Assembly: GCF_034359305.1 (NCBI RefSeq)
Contig: NZ_CP110343.1
Location: 638,182-702,181 of the forward strand
DNA length: 64,000 nt
Direction of reading: 5' to 3'
DNA from: Candidatus Fokinia cryptica
GTDB taxonomy: Bacteria; Pseudomonadota; Alphaproteobacteria; Rickettsiales; Midichloriaceae
In this document: positions 63,449 to 64,000 of the stretch, one piece after another
Numbering within the stretch: position 1 is the stretch's first letter
Layout: every line of letters starts with the position of its first letter
The notes under the pieces: model-generated
The model's database searches: none
What the model was told of the DNA's origin: nothing
The model's input: only the letters and a program-made list of their open reading frames with translations
Translations under genes and position numbers: made by a program

Positions 63449-64000
63449 ATGATAACATTTTGCGGTGTAACTGTTGCGATGCCTAAAAGCAGTTGCGACG
63501 GACTGTCAGTCCTTTCTGAATATTTATCACATGAAAAAAGTGATGTAATAGCTATATTGATCAATGGAATTCCTTCAGACCTTAGTTCTATAATTCGAGA
63601 AGGTGACGTTATCGAAATAATAGAACCACATCAACAACTTGGATTAGATATTATTAGACATGATACAGCTCATATTCTTGCTGAAGCAGTAAAAGCTCTA
63701 TACAGTAATGCAAAAATTGCTATAGGTCCTGTGATATCTGATGGTTTTTATTATGATATAGACTTACCTTTCTCTATATCCGCTGATGATTTACAGAAAA
63801 TAGAACAGGAGATGCATCGCATTATTAGGAAAAATCAGCCTTTTATTAGGGAACTCACTACAATGGATGATGCGATCTCGATATTTGAGAATTTACAGGA
63901 GGATTATAAAATAGAGATCATTAAAGGTATTCAAGGTGAGTTGTCGATATATAAACATGGTGAATTTGTAGATTTGTGCAAAGGACCTCATGGGAATAAT
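63449..64000 (+). CDS. thrS: Threonyl-tRNA synthetase, 3' part outside window
   Basis: Charges tRNA-Thr. The ATG at 63449 begins MITFCGVTVAMPKSSCDGLS. About 184 codons are visible: a TGS domain to about residue 60, then the editing-domain start IIRHDTAHILAEAVKALY with the conserved H-x3-H. IGPVISDGFYYDIDLPF follows. The gene runs off the right edge. A TTAGGA sequence lies just before the start. Confidence 0.95.
   Translation, partial: MITFCGVTVAMPKSSCDGLSVLSEYLSHEKSDVIAILINGIPSDLSSIIREGDVIEIIEPHQQLGLDIIRHDTAHILAEAVKALYSNAKIAIGPVISDGFYYDIDLPFSISADDLQKIEQEMHRIIRKNQPFIRELTTMDDAISIFENLQEDYKIEIIKGIQGELSIYKHGEFVDLCKGPHGNN

Noticed and set aside
1-64000. CRISPR array, insertion sequence or prophage
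   Set aside because: The only regular repeats are the in-frame array inside the giant gene. No spacer-repeat pattern, transposase, integrase or terminal inverted-repeat pair was found.

Overview
The window is an AT-rich, gene-dense stretch of a bacterial chromosome. The gene content points to an obligately intracellular alphaproteobacterium of the order Rickettsiales. The evidence is a bamA/rseP pair, an MlaC-type protein, a pyruvate-phosphate-dikinase regulator, type IV secretion genes scattered as singletons (a VirB2-like pilin and VirD4), a full-length SpoT-type (p)ppGpp enzyme, Cys-bearing outer-membrane barrels, few recognisable regulators, and an alphaproteobacterial-type heat-shock promoter before dnaJ. 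A Midichloriaceae-like lineage would fit (PHA synthase, dispersed ribosomal genes), but the sequence alone does not prove the family. No insertion sequence, prophage, CRISPR array or rRNA gene was seen.

Layout. 1-8385 (minus) is the 5' part of one uninterrupted giant gene of at least 2795 codons. It holds a duplicated unit of roughly 450-500 residues, a Ser/Thr/Asn-rich nested repeat between the copies, and a long charged helical tail that runs off the left edge. 8692-12471 is the envelope pair rseP-bamA. 12790-17692 holds an orphan membrane-type protein, rpiB, a small secreted Ser/Thr/Asn-rich protein, a VirB2-like pilin preceded by a highly structured intergenic region, a BrnQ transporter and an SDR enzyme. 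17789-23771 is a plus-strand run: clpX, topA, corA, tolQ and an SH3-domain protein. 23988-34467 holds an orphan gene, spoT, tRNA-Leu and tRNA-Tyr, virD4 with a diverged quinone-oxidoreductase-like gene, mnmA, pth, the PPDK regulator and an outer-membrane protein. 34860-40180 holds queC, trxA, tRNA-Thr, a hydrolase, tRNA-Val and tRNA-Asp, an isolated rpsH, dnaJ, mlaC and a ferredoxin. 40246-43858 is a trio of poorly recognisable genes: a degenerate TPR-methyltransferase, a 699-residue protein possibly related to AddB, and a DciA/DUF721-like protein. 43855-52978 runs leftward as infC-alaS-map-pgpA, phaC, and murJ-ruvB. 52988-60607 holds ftsW, a double-domain xseB, a DAACS symporter, tRNA-Trp, a peroxiredoxin-like gene, a degenerate dksA, murE and holB. 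60679-64000 holds a second outer-membrane protein related to the first, atpB, an isolated rpsJ, secG and the 5' part of thrS.

How the genes fit together. Most are housekeeping: translation (alaS, thrS, infC, map, pth, mnmA, queC, S8, S10, six tRNAs), replication and repair (topA, ruvB, xseB, holB, a DciA-like protein), the envelope (bamA, rseP, murE, murJ, ftsW, mlaC, tolQ, pgpA), and stress or proteostasis (clpX, dnaJ, spoT, dksA). Host-interaction candidates are the giant protein, the two outer-membrane paralogues, the secreted Ser/Thr/Asn-rich protein, VirB2 and VirD4. The most unusual items are the giant duplicated repeat protein, the structured region before virB2, the relocation of rpsH and rpsJ away from other ribosomal genes, the xseB gene with two domains, and a dksA that lacks its zinc cysteines and coiled-coil tip acids.
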